DNA of 5,442 nt, taken from the NCBI GenBank assembly GCA_900556765.1, contig USQH01000097.1, positions 1-5,442 of the forward strand, in the 5' to 3' direction. The notes beneath the pieces are model-generated. The model was not told the origin of the DNA. It saw nothing but the letters and a program-made list of their open reading frames with translations, and searched no databases. A program made the position numbers and the translations under genes. How positions within the stretch are numbered: the first letter of the stretch is position 1; each line of letters begins with the position of its first letter. Positions 1 to 5,442 of the stretch are shown one piece after another. The DNA comes from an uncultured Oscillospiraceae bacterium. Lineage in GTDB: Bacteria > Bacillota > Clostridia > Oscillospirales > Acutalibacteraceae.

Positions 1-2422
1 CGTCGCTGACTATCAGCTTATCGAGGTCGATACCATCTCCGTTAAGTAAGCGGTCGAATGATGACGACGACATTAAAAAGCTGAGCATATTTGCGGCACA
101 GCGCTGTAATTCACCGCGGGTAAGCGTCCCCGAATCAAGGGCGGCAAAAATGTTATCGGTACGGCTCTGAGCATCACCGGTAACCATATAAATATCGTTC
201 TGTGCGCGCAGCATTGCAGCAGTATTCTCAACCGATTTTTCGCCGCCGTCATCATTCATTTCCGCCCACCAGTCGCTCATAACAAAACCGTTAAAGCCCC
301 ACTCCTCGCGAAGCAAAACCGTGTTAAGGTCATAATTACTCGCCGTCCATATGCCGTTTATCGGATTGTAAGACGTCATAACGGAGCGTACGCCGCCCTC
401 TTTAACGGCGATCTCAAACGCTTTTGCATAAATTTCGCGAACAGCACGCTCTGATACGATCGAGTTGACCGAATGACGGCAGGTCTCCTGCGAATTGGCA
501 ATAAAATGCTTTACAACGCCGGTATCGCCTGTACGAGACAAGCCGCGGCAAATGGCTGCTGCCATTTTTCCGGTAAGCAGAGGATCCTCCGAAAAATACT
601 CAAAATTACGTCCGTTCAGCGGATGACGATGAATGTTGATACCCGGACCAAGCAGGCAGTCGACACTGTAACCGTGAATCTCTACGCCCTCGTAAACGTA
701 CATTTGTTCAACAAGTTCGGGATCAAATGTACAGGCAAGAAGCGTCCCGTTCGGCATTGACGACGCTTGAGCACCGCTGTCGAGCCGCAATCCGCTTGGG
801 CCATCGGATCCGCACGCAATAGGCACACCGAAACGGTTAAGCTCCGGCGTCAGGCCGCCGAACGCACAACCTGTACCGGCGGTTACCTTCGGCGATGACA
901 TTCCCTCGCCGTAGACCAGCACTTTCAGATCGTTATTGCTGAGCTGAGCAATAAACTGCTCCATCGTACACTTACCGCTCTTTACATCAGCGAGCTTATA
1001 TCCCATATCGCCGGTATATTCGATATCCTGCGGACGATTTTTCGCCATTCGTTCGGCAAGATCGTAATCACGAACCGGTACCGGCTCAATACCCATCGTA
1101 CACGATCCGTTGTCGCTTATCTGCGGTTTCATTCGTTTAAAATGTACTGTCGGCATCAGTGCAGGCTTACATTGACGCACGACTACGGTTTCGGCAATAC
1201 TGCAAGAATAAGCATATTGTGCCGAGCGAACATCAGTGCCGATATAAATCTTATACTCACCGTTTTCCAAAACATAAGCTGCTCTGTGACCCGATGCGCC
1301 GCTGTCATCATATGCCGCCATATCGCTAACACTAAATGAAACAGTCATATGCTCGCTTTCGCCGACAGCAAGAGTACGAGTCTTTTCGAAAGCGACAAGC
1401 TGACGTAAAGGTCTGCCTAGAGTGCCCTGCGGCGCCTCAAAATAGACCTGAACCACTTCCCTGCCCGAACATTCACCGATATTGGTAACAGTAACATCAG
1501 CAGTAATTGTGTTTTTGTCGTCGGACACGCTGTCAATATTAACTGAAAATGAAGTATATGACAATCCAAAGCCGAAAGGATATTTTACATCATCCTTAGC
1601 GCAGGTCTCAAAATAGCGATAACCAACATATATATCCTCTGTATAAATGTTTTGCTCGCGGTCGCCGAAATTCTCATTTGATGGATAATCGGAAATGTTG
1701 TAAGCAATCGTATCGGCAAGCTTTCCCGACGGCGACACGTTTCCGCAAAGGACATCGGCAGCGGCGTTTCCGCCCTCCATGCCGCCCTGCCACAGGTACA
1801 TAAGCGCACCGATGTTGTTTTCCTCGACAAAAGCCGTATCAATGACATTGCCCACATTCAGCACAACGACCACACGGTCAAACGCAGCAGCGACCTTTTT
1901 GACCATATCTGTCTCGGCGGATGTCAGCAAATAACTGCCCTCGCCCAAATAATTGTCCTGATCCTCGCCTGCCGTGCGTCCGATAACAATCAACGCAACA
2001 TCCGAAGAAGCCGCCGCATCGGCAACCGTTTTTTCATCAAGCGGCATTTCCTGCTGACACCACGGCTCCTGTGCCCAGCCCTTGCCCTTATCAAACGGAT
2101 GCTCTGCAATCCATGACTTGTAAACTTCTACGAGAGTCTCATTTATCTCAACCTTACCGTTTTGACGCAATGAATCTGTTATGTTAGTAACATACGGCGC
2201 ATTTACCATACCGCCGGAGCCTGTTCCGCTCTTATAATAATTAAACTGTATCCTGCCGAAAACAGATACCTTTTCTCCCTGCTTAAAGGGCAATATATTA
2301 CCGTCATTTTTGAGCAACACGCAACCCTCGGCGGCAATTTTGCGGGAAAACTCCGCAAGTTCAGCTACAGGTCCTGCGTTCAGCTCGTCTAAATTATATT
2401 TTTCGATGATTTTATTTAACAT
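1..2422 (-). CDS. Domain-swapped GH3 beta-glucosidase-like enzyme, C-terminus cut by window edge
   Basis: This is a retaining glycoside hydrolase of family 3, probably removing terminal beta-linked glucose or a related sugar from oligosaccharides. There is no signal peptide, so it likely acts in the cytoplasm on imported sugars. The frame is open for 807 codons from ATG at 2422 to the edge. Domain order is permuted. The GH3 C-domain comes first (about residues 20-285, with AAEGCVLLKNDG at 30-41, GRTAGEDQD at 148-156 and PFGFGLSYT at 282-290). A fibronectin-III-like domain follows (about 305-400). The TIM barrel is last (about 485-807). Barrel motifs are SDGPSGLRL (539-547), NGRNFEYFSEDP (603-614), VKHF (637-640) and VMSDWW (714-719), where D717 is the expected nucleophile. 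E153 aligns with the usual acid/base Glu, less certainly. This order is known from R. albus and B. fibrisolvens beta-glucosidases. The start has AGGTGG at 2431-2436, 8 bases upstream. Exact substrate is not readable; a xylosidase or other GH3 activity remains possible. Confidence 0.93.
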   Translation of the reverse strand, partial: MLNKIIEKYNLDELNAGPVAELAEFSRKIAAEGCVLLKNDGNILPFKQGEKVSVFGRIQFNYYKSGTGSGGMVNAPYVTNITDSLRQNGKVEINETLVEVYKSWIAEHPFDKGKGWAQEPWCQQEMPLDEKTVADAAASSDVALIVIGRTAGEDQDNYLGEGSYLLTSAETDMVKKVAAAFDRVVVVLNVGNVIDTAFVEENNIGALMYLWQGGMEGGNAAADVLCGNVSPSGKLADTIAYNISDYPSNENFGDREQNIYTEDIYVGYRYFETCAKDDVKYPFGFGLSYTSFSVNIDSVSDDKNTITADVTVTNIGECSGREVVQVYFEAPQGTLGRPLRQLVAFEKTRTLAVGESEHMTVSFSVSDMAAYDDSGASGHRAAYVLENGEYKIYIGTDVRSAQYAYSCSIAETVVVRQCKPALMPTVHFKRMKPQISDNGSCTMGIEPVPVRDYDLAERMAKNRPQDIEYTGDMGYKLADVKSGKCTMEQFIAQLSNNDLKVLVYGEGMSSPKVTAGTGCAFGGLTPELNRFGVPIACGSDGPSGLRLDSGAQASSMPNGTLLACTFDPELVEQMYVYEGVEIHGYSVDCLLGPGINIHRHPLNGRNFEYFSEDPLLTGKMAAAICRGLSRTGDTGVVKHFIANSQETCRHSVNSIVSERAVREIYAKAFEIAVKEGGVRSVMTSYNPINGIWTASNYDLNTVLLREEWGFNGFVMSDWWAEMNDDGGEKSVENTAAMLRAQNDIYMVTGDAQSRTDNIFAALDSGTLTRGELQRCAANMLSFLMSSSSFDRLLNGDGIDLDKLIVSD

Positions 2423-2430
2423 TATGTAAA

Positions 2431-2436
2431 CCACCT
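2431..2436 (-). promoter_or_regulatory. Shine-Dalgarno site of the GH3 gene
   Basis: AGGTGG on the minus strand lies 8 bases before the ATG at 2422, which is normal spacing and supports that start. No longer in-frame start is needed, because the conserved GH3 C-domain begins about 25 residues in. Confidence 0.8.
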
Positions 2437-2440
2437 GTCA

Positions 2441-2452
2441 TATTTTAAAATA
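2441..2452. repeat. 12-bp perfect palindrome in the GH3 leader
   Basis: TATTTTAAAATA is a perfect 12-bp palindrome between the predicted transcription start (about 2456) and the Shine-Dalgarno site. It could be an operator for a repressor, but it is made only of A and T and may be chance. The base immediately outside on each side no longer pairs. Confidence 0.3.
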
Positions 2453-2462
2453 GTACAGGGTG

Positions 2463-2491
2463 ATTATAACAAAAACATTACATTATTTCAA
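2463..2491 (-). promoter_or_regulatory. Sigma-A-type promoter of the GH3 gene
   Basis: On the minus strand, TTGAAA (2486-2491) and a perfect TATAAT (2463-2468) are separated by exactly 17 bases, matching 5/6 and 6/6 of the housekeeping consensus. The predicted start near 2456 gives a leader of about 33 bases. This is the best promoter in the window and suggests strong basal expression, unless a repressor acts at or near the start site. Confidence 0.75.
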
Positions 2492-2581
2492 CAACAAAAC
2501 GTGATTTCGGCAACTAAATTCGGTAGCGGAAATATTCAGTGATAGAACCGACATTCTTGCTCATTACATAGGGAGGTCAGT

Positions 2582-3406
2582 ATGGATATACGTTATTTTC
2601 TGATGGGGTTTGCGGTAGGTATAGGGAGCGTCGCACCGGGTATCAGCGGCGGTTCGATGGCAATAGCGTTCGGAATTTACGAACGCCTGGTTGGCTGCAT
2701 AGTCGGATTTAAAAAGAAAATCAAATCCGAGTTGCCGTTTTTGATACGATTTTGCGCTGGCGCTATCGTCGGTATAGCCTTTTTCGCCGTCGTGCTTTCT
2801 TTTCTGTTTGAAAAATATGAAACTGTTATACAAATGCTTTTCGCAGGATTTATGCTCGGAACATTTCCTTCGGTGTTTAAAACGTCATGCAGCCAAGGAT
2901 ACAAAAAAATATATCCAGTAATATTTCTTGCGGCAATGTGCATTTCCCTTTTCGGGCTGAAGCTGATCGGCAACCGATATACATTGGAGCTGAACAGTAC
3001 GACTGCATTTCTCGGAGGAGCAATAATCGGAATCGGAACGATCATTCCCGGGATAAGCGGTTCGGCGGTACTGATGGCGCTCGGTCTGTACCGTCCGCTG
3101 CTGGAGCGATGCGTTGGTGCCGATATGTCGGTTATTATACCTCTTGGAATAGGAGCGATCGTAACCGCATTGCTGCTGTTAAAGCTGATAGAATGGTTGT
3201 TTTCAATTGCATACGGCGGTGCTTCGTTCGCATTTTTCGGATTACTTGCAGCATCAACAGCCGCAATTATTCCGCCAATGCCGGGATTTGGCCTCAAATT
3301 TGTAATCGGAATGTTATTTGCTGTTTTCGGTGCGGTAATATCTATACTGTTCAACAAAAAATACTGCAGCAGCAAGTCAAACAAATTGACACACGGTAAT
3401 GAATAG
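2582..3406 (+). CDS. popT: DUF368 / PopT-family polyprenyl-phosphate transporter
   Basis: This multi-pass membrane protein of 274 residues belongs to DUF368 (PF04018). Members, named PopT, have been implicated in bringing undecaprenyl phosphate back across the membrane so that the lipid carrier can be reused for peptidoglycan and other envelope polymers. The family signature appears twice: GIGSVAPGISGG at residues 13-24 and GIGTIIPGISGS at 150-161. This fits two homologous halves. Hydrophobic segments fill most of the chain (about 8-32, 54-76, 84-98, 110-128, 142-170, 183-207, 214-231 and 237-257), ending in a short basic polar tail. GGGAGG (2571-2576) sits 5 bases before the ATG; a second in-frame ATG at codon 8 lacks such a site. 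The GH3 gene is divergent upstream and tcdA follows after 32 bases, so popT-tcdA is probably one transcript. I found no convincing promoter in 2423-2581 on this strand. Family assignment is firm; the exact lipid carried is inferred. Confidence 0.88.
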   Translation: MDIRYFLMGFAVGIGSVAPGISGGSMAIAFGIYERLVGCIVGFKKKIKSELPFLIRFCAGAIVGIAFFAVVLSFLFEKYETVIQMLFAGFMLGTFPSVFKTSCSQGYKKIYPVIFLAAMCISLFGLKLIGNRYTLELNSTTAFLGGAIIGIGTIIPGISGSAVLMALGLYRPLLERCVGADMSVIIPLGIGAIVTALLLLKLIEWLFSIAYGGASFAFFGLLAASTAAIIPPMPGFGLKFVIGMLFAVFGAVISILFNKKYCSSKSNKLTHGNE

Positions 3407-3438
3407 TGTAAAATAATGGGCAAAAAGGCGGTGAGACA

Positions 3439-4167
3439 ATGTCTGACAAAAGATTTATTCGTACGCATATGTTGCTCGGTGATAACGCTGTTGAAAAGCT
3501 GGAACGTTCATGTGTCGCTGTGTTCGGTATCGGCGGAGTCGGCTCATACACGGTGGAGGCTCTTGCGCGCTGCGGAATAGGAAAGCTTATACTCGTCGAC
3601 GCCGATACGGTCAGCTTGTCTAATATCAACCGTCAGCTTATTGCTACCGAAAAAACGGTCGGTATAAACAAGGTGGATGTTGCAAAAAGCAGAATACTGG
3701 ACATAAACCCCACTGCCGTAGTTGAAACGTATCCCGTATTTTTTTCCGAAGAAAACAAGACCGATTTTTTGCTTGATGAATGCGATTATATAGTCGACGC
3801 AATCGACAGCGTAACCTCCAAGTTGGCGCTGATAAAGCTTGCAAAAGAGAAAAGTATTCCGATAATCAGTTGTATGGGTACCGGAAACAAGCTCGACCCG
3901 ACAAAATTTGAAATTACCGATATTTCCAAGACCAGTTTTTGCCCTCTTGCGCGCGTAATGAGAAAGCAACTCAAAAGTCTCGGAATCGGTCATCTGAAGG
4001 TGCTGTACTCACCCGAAGAACCAATTGTACCGCTTGATTGCGGAGAACCTCCTCCGGAGGGGCGCCGTGCCATTCCCGGAAGTGTTGCATTTGTCACCGG
4101 AACAGCCGGACTGATTATTGCAGGTGAAGTGATAAAAGACTTATGTAGAACTGCCGCCGACGGTTGA
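3439..4167 (+). CDS. tcdA: tRNA threonylcarbamoyladenosine dehydratase TcdA (E1/ThiF-like)
   Basis: TcdA (formerly CsdL/YgdL) uses ATP to cyclise t6A at position 37 of ANN-decoding tRNAs into ct6A, which improves decoding. It is an E1-like adenylating enzyme. The nucleotide loop GIGGVGS is at residues 30-36, with acidic residues D54 and D56 in VDADTV, the NINRQ segment (N62, R65) and K78. The VDAIDS segment is at 119-124. The family-typical GTGNKLDPT (147-155) and PLARVMRKQLK (169-179) separate it from MoeB and ThiF proper. It also lacks the CxxC zinc pairs of those relatives. The C-terminal stretch GSVAFVTGTAGLIIAGEVIKDL matches the family's apolar tail. Length (242 residues) is slightly short of the E. 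coli protein (about 268). The AAGGCGGTGA Shine-Dalgarno (3425-3434) supports the ATG. It follows popT by 32 bases, and its last codons form the left arm of the terminator at 4151-4190. Confidence 0.93.
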   Translation: MSDKRFIRTHMLLGDNAVEKLERSCVAVFGIGGVGSYTVEALARCGIGKLILVDADTVSLSNINRQLIATEKTVGINKVDVAKSRILDINPTAVVETYPVFFSEENKTDFLLDECDYIVDAIDSVTSKLALIKLAKEKSIPIISCMGTGNKLDPTKFEITDISKTSFCPLARVMRKQLKSLGIGHLKVLYSPEEPIVPLDCGEPPPEGRRAIPGSVAFVTGTAGLIIAGEVIKDLCRTAADG

Positions 4168-4190
4168 TTATCGTCGGCGACAGTTTTTTT
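4151..4190 (+). terminator. Intrinsic terminator overlapping the 3' end of tcdA
   Basis: CTGCCGCCGACG (4151-4162) pairs with CGTCGGCGACAG (4172-4183): eight inner base pairs, one C-A mismatch (4154/4180), then three more pairs. The loop is 9 bases (4163-4171) and seven Ts follow (4184-4190). The tcdA stop codon TGA (4165-4167) lies in the loop. In minus-strand RNA the same stem has a G-U pair in place of the mismatch, but no U-run follows it, so efficient termination is expected only for popT-tcdA. Confidence 0.88.
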
Positions 4191-4501
4191 CAGCTAAGCA
4201 GTCCGAGCAATTCATCCTTTTGCCGCAGTCCGGTAATGCGGCGGGACACATTTCCGTCCTTAAACACAACAACAGTCGGTACGCTTGACACAGCGTATTT
4301 TTTGGTAAGATTCGGGCTCTCATCTATATCGATTTTGCACACCTTGTAATTACCGTCGTTTTCATCCGCGATTTCCTCAATAGTTCCCGAAAGTTGTCTG
4401 CACGGCGCGCACCATGCGGCAAAAAAGTCCACCATTACCGGGACATCACTGCCGAGAACGACCTTATTAAAATTTCTTTCATCAACATGAGTAGCTGACA
4501 C
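4190..4501 (-). CDS. trxA: Thioredoxin with WCAPC active site
   Basis: This is a small cytoplasmic dithiol-disulfide oxidoreductase that reduces protein disulfides and is recharged by thioredoxin reductase (not in this window). From GTG at 4501 it has 103 residues, close to the family's usual 105-110. It is a single thioredoxin fold with the buried Asp in MVDFF (D25), the redox motif WCAPC (30-34) and the cis-proline loop SSVPTVVVF (P75). The conserved Gly near the end (RITG) is at residue 91, and an extra Cys lies at 55. The motif has Ala where the classical one has Gly (WCGPC); such variants occur in clostridial thioredoxins. The frame also contains a GTG at 4510 (106 residues), but the Shine-Dalgarno GGAGTGA covers that codon and is correctly spaced for 4501. 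The stop at 4190-4192 touches the tcdA terminator T-run; the gene is convergent with tcdA and divergent from uvrB. No intrinsic terminator of its own is seen. Confidence 0.92.
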   Translation of the reverse strand: MSATHVDERNFNKVVLGSDVPVMVDFFAAWCAPCRQLSGTIEEIADENDGNYKVCKIDIDESPNLTKKYAVSSVPTVVVFKDGNVSRRITGLRQKDELLGLLS

Positions 4502-4506
4502 AACCG

Positions 4507-4513
4507 TCACTCC
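4507..4513 (-). promoter_or_regulatory. Shine-Dalgarno site that decides the thioredoxin start
   Basis: GGAGTGA on the minus strand is a strong ribosome-binding site. Its GGAG core ends 8 bases before GTG at 4501, but it includes the alternative GTG at 4508-4510, which has no usable site of its own. An ATG at 4513-4515 reads Met-Glu-stop through the same bases, so it cannot start the gene. Confidence 0.6.
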
Positions 4514-4528
4514 ATTTCAAAATAATAT

Positions 4529-4537
4529 ACAGTACTA
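4529..4537 (+). repeat. ACAGTACTA motif, thioredoxin-side copy
   Basis: ACAGTACTA occurs here on the plus strand and in inverted orientation at 4645-4653, so the two copies face each other across the divergent spacer. This copy lies in the thioredoxin leader, next to a possible -10 (TATATT, minus strand 4524-4529). It may be a transcription-factor half site. Confidence 0.35.
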
Positions 4538-4557
4538 ATATTTGTTGTATGCATCTG

Positions 4558-4587
4558 TTTATACAGCACGAGCAAGCGCAACGTAAA
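4558..4587 (-). promoter_or_regulatory. Possible thioredoxin promoter
   Basis: On the minus strand, TTTACG (4582-4587) and TATAAA (4558-4563) are 18 bases apart, matching 4/6 and 5/6 of the sigma-A consensus. The predicted leader is about 50 bases. A competing -10 (TATATT, 4524-4529) has no good -35. In such AT-rich sequence this is only a candidate. Confidence 0.35.
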
Positions 4588-4644
4588 TAATATTGCGGCT
4601 AAAACAAAAAATATATTATTTTATAATTTTAATATACAAATAAA

Positions 4645-4653
4645 TAGTACTGT
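4645..4653 (-). repeat. ACAGTACTA motif, uvrB-side inverted copy
   Basis: On the plus strand this reads TAGTACTGT, the exact reverse complement of the copy at 4529-4537. It overlaps the place where a uvrB -35 element should be (about 4651-4656), as a repressor operator might. The nine bases AAATAGTAC (4642-4650) also occur at the GH3 transcription start (2448-2456). Confidence 0.35.
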
Positions 4654-4670
4654 TAATTTAAATAGAAATA

Positions 4671-4679
4671 TGATATAAT
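4671..4679 (+). promoter_or_regulatory. Extended -10 promoter of uvrB
   Basis: TGATATAAT is a perfect -10 hexamer (4674-4679) with the TG of an extended -10 one base upstream. The expected -35 position (about 4651-4656, TGTTAA) is poor, which extended -10 promoters tolerate. The predicted start near 4686 gives a leader of about 30 bases. Confidence 0.6.
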
Positions 4680-4715
4680 AATTTAGATATATATTTAAAC
4701 GGAGAGCGACGAGGC

Positions 4716-5442
4716 GTGGATAAATTTAAGCTGCACAGTGAATACAAACCAACAGGCGACCAGCCGCAGGCAATAGCATCGCTTGTCGACGGAATTAACC
4801 GCGGCGAGCGCGAACAGACTCTTATCGGTGTGACCGGATCGGGCAAAACATTCACAATGGCAAACGTAATTGCCGCATGCAACCGCCCTACAATTGTCCT
4901 CGCCCACAATAAAACTCTTGCCGCTCAGTTGTGCAGTGAGTTCCGCGAATTTTTCCCGGAAAATGCCGTTGAATATTTTGTCAGCTACTACGACTATTAT
5001 CAGCCGGAAGCGTACATTCCAGGCACCGACACATATATCGAAAAGGACTCCGCTATCAATGATGAGATCGACAAGCTGCGCCATGCCGCTACTGCGTCAC
5101 TGTCGGAACGCAGAGACGTCATAATCGTTGCAAGCGTATCATGTATTTACTCGCTCGGTAACCCGATAGATTACCGAAACATGATTATTTCACTGCGTAC
5201 GGGTATGGAAATGTCACGGGACAAGCTGCTGCGTAGACTGGTCGACCTACAATATGAGCGAAACGACATCAGCTTTGTACGAAACACGTTCCGAGTACGC
5301 GGCGACGTAGTGGAGATTTTCCCTGCCTACAACTCGGAAGTTGCACTGCGTGTGGAATTTTTCGGCGATGAGATTGAACGCGTCAGTGAATTTACCGCGC
5401 TCACCGGTGAAATCAAGTCGATACTTTCGCACGCCGCCGTCT
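4716..5442 (+). CDS. uvrB: UvrABC excinuclease subunit B, N-terminal 242 residues, cut by window edge
   Basis: UvrB is the central subunit of nucleotide excision repair. UvrA loads it onto damaged DNA, where it verifies the lesion with a beta-hairpin and ATP, then recruits UvrC for incision. About 36% of the usual 660-670 residues is present. The N-terminal FKLHSEYKPTGDQPQAI (4-20) is typical. Walker A is GVTGSGKT (38-45), followed by LAHNKTLAAQL (62-72). The damage-probing beta-hairpin with its tyrosines is YYDYYQPEAYIP (91-102), and the UvrA-interacting domain 2 begins around residue 150. The start is GTG at 4716; there is no in-frame ATG upstream. GGAG at 4701-4704 is 11 bases away, a rather long spacing, while GAGG at 4711-4714 is too close. 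Helicase motifs IV-VI and the UvrC-binding domain lie beyond the window. UvrB is commonly SOS-induced, but no classical Gram-positive LexA box is visible here. Confidence 0.96.
   Translation, partial: MDKFKLHSEYKPTGDQPQAIASLVDGINRGEREQTLIGVTGSGKTFTMANVIAACNRPTIVLAHNKTLAAQLCSEFREFFPENAVEYFVSYYDYYQPEAYIPGTDTYIEKDSAINDEIDKLRHAATASLSERRDVIIVASVSCIYSLGNPIDYRNMIISLRTGMEMSRDKLLRRLVDLQYERNDISFVRNTFRVRGDVVEIFPAYNSEVALRVEFFGDEIERVSEFTALTGEIKSILSHAAV

Larger units (their letters stand above)
4502..4715. other. AT-rich divergent regulatory spacer between thioredoxin and uvrB
   Basis: This 214-base spacer has no gene. Its part from about 4585 to 4700 is almost entirely A and T, far from the composition of the genes on either side. 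It holds the candidate promoters of both genes and an inverted pair of ACAGTACTA motifs. I looked for the Gram-positive LexA box (GAAC-N4-GTTC) and did not find one. Confidence 0.6.

Noticed and set aside
1..2422. Possible frameshift or gene fusion in the GH3 gene, because the barrel follows the C-domain
   Set aside because: The frame is open for all 807 codons with continuous family-like sequence, and the reversed order is a documented GH3 subtype.
2423..2581. Promoter for popT on the plus strand
   Set aside because: Several A/T-rich hexamers resemble a -10, but none has a reasonable -35 at 16-18 bases, so I do not assign one.
2887..3399. Plus-strand open frame of 170 codons in another frame of popT
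   Set aside because: It is fully inside popT, rich in Arg/Asn/Cys/Ile, has no recognisable domain, and is explained as an out-of-frame shadow.
2677..3468. Long minus-strand open frame (263 codons) antisense to popT, reaching into the start of tcdA
   Set aside because: It mirrors the popT frame, resembles no family I know, is rich in Ile/Pro/Ser/Asn as expected from the complement of a hydrophobic gene, and overlaps two well-supported genes. popT has motifs and a Shine-Dalgarno site.
3544..3993. Minus-strand open frame of 149 codons antisense to tcdA
   Set aside because: No domain is recognisable, and it lies wholly within a gene whose motifs are all intact on the other strand.
4585..4700. 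AT-rich tract as a replication origin or recombination site
   Set aside because: There are no repeated DnaA-type boxes, iterons or direct repeats; promoter function for uvrB and thioredoxin explains the composition.
4511..4715. Classical Gram-positive LexA (DinR) box upstream of uvrB
   Set aside because: I looked for GAAC-N4-GTTC and near matches on both strands of the spacer and found none.
4695..5084. Minus-strand open frame of 129 codons antisense to uvrB
   Set aside because: The opposite strand encodes unmistakable UvrB motifs throughout.

Overview
The window looks like a chromosomal segment of a Gram-positive, anaerobic Clostridia-type bacterium, perhaps a gut Oscillospiraceae/Ruminococcaceae member. 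The hints are purine-rich Shine-Dalgarno sites, sigma-A-type promoters, frequent GTG starts, and a domain-swapped family 3 glycoside hydrolase of the kind known from Ruminococcus albus and Butyrivibrio. This assignment is inference; no RNA gene or marker fixes the taxonomy.

Layout. Positions 1-2422 (minus) hold most of a GH3 beta-glucosidase-like enzyme that runs off the left edge, with a clear TTGAAA-17-TATAAT promoter behind it. Divergent from it, a plus-strand pair follows: a DUF368/PopT-family polyprenyl-phosphate transporter (2582-3406) and, 32 bases later, tcdA (3439-4167), the tRNA ct6A37 dehydratase. tcdA ends inside an intrinsic terminator whose T-run touches the stop codon of a convergent minus-strand thioredoxin gene (about 4190-4501). 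A very AT-rich divergent spacer (4502-4715) separates thioredoxin from uvrB (4716 to the right edge, plus strand), the damage-recognition helicase-like subunit of nucleotide excision repair. Both edge genes are cut by the window, not broken.

How the genes relate. The genes are mostly housekeeping functions in adjacent small transcription units: sugar hydrolysis, lipid-carrier recycling for the cell wall, tRNA modification, redox control and DNA repair. Only popT-tcdA looks like an operon. I see no mobile element, CRISPR array, toxin-antitoxin pair, tRNA or rRNA, and no convincing undescribed system. The points worth a second look are regulatory and architectural: the terminator built into the end of tcdA, the start site of the thioredoxin gene, a 9-bp inverted motif pair in the thioredoxin/uvrB spacer that overlaps the uvrB -35 region, and the permuted GH3 domain order.
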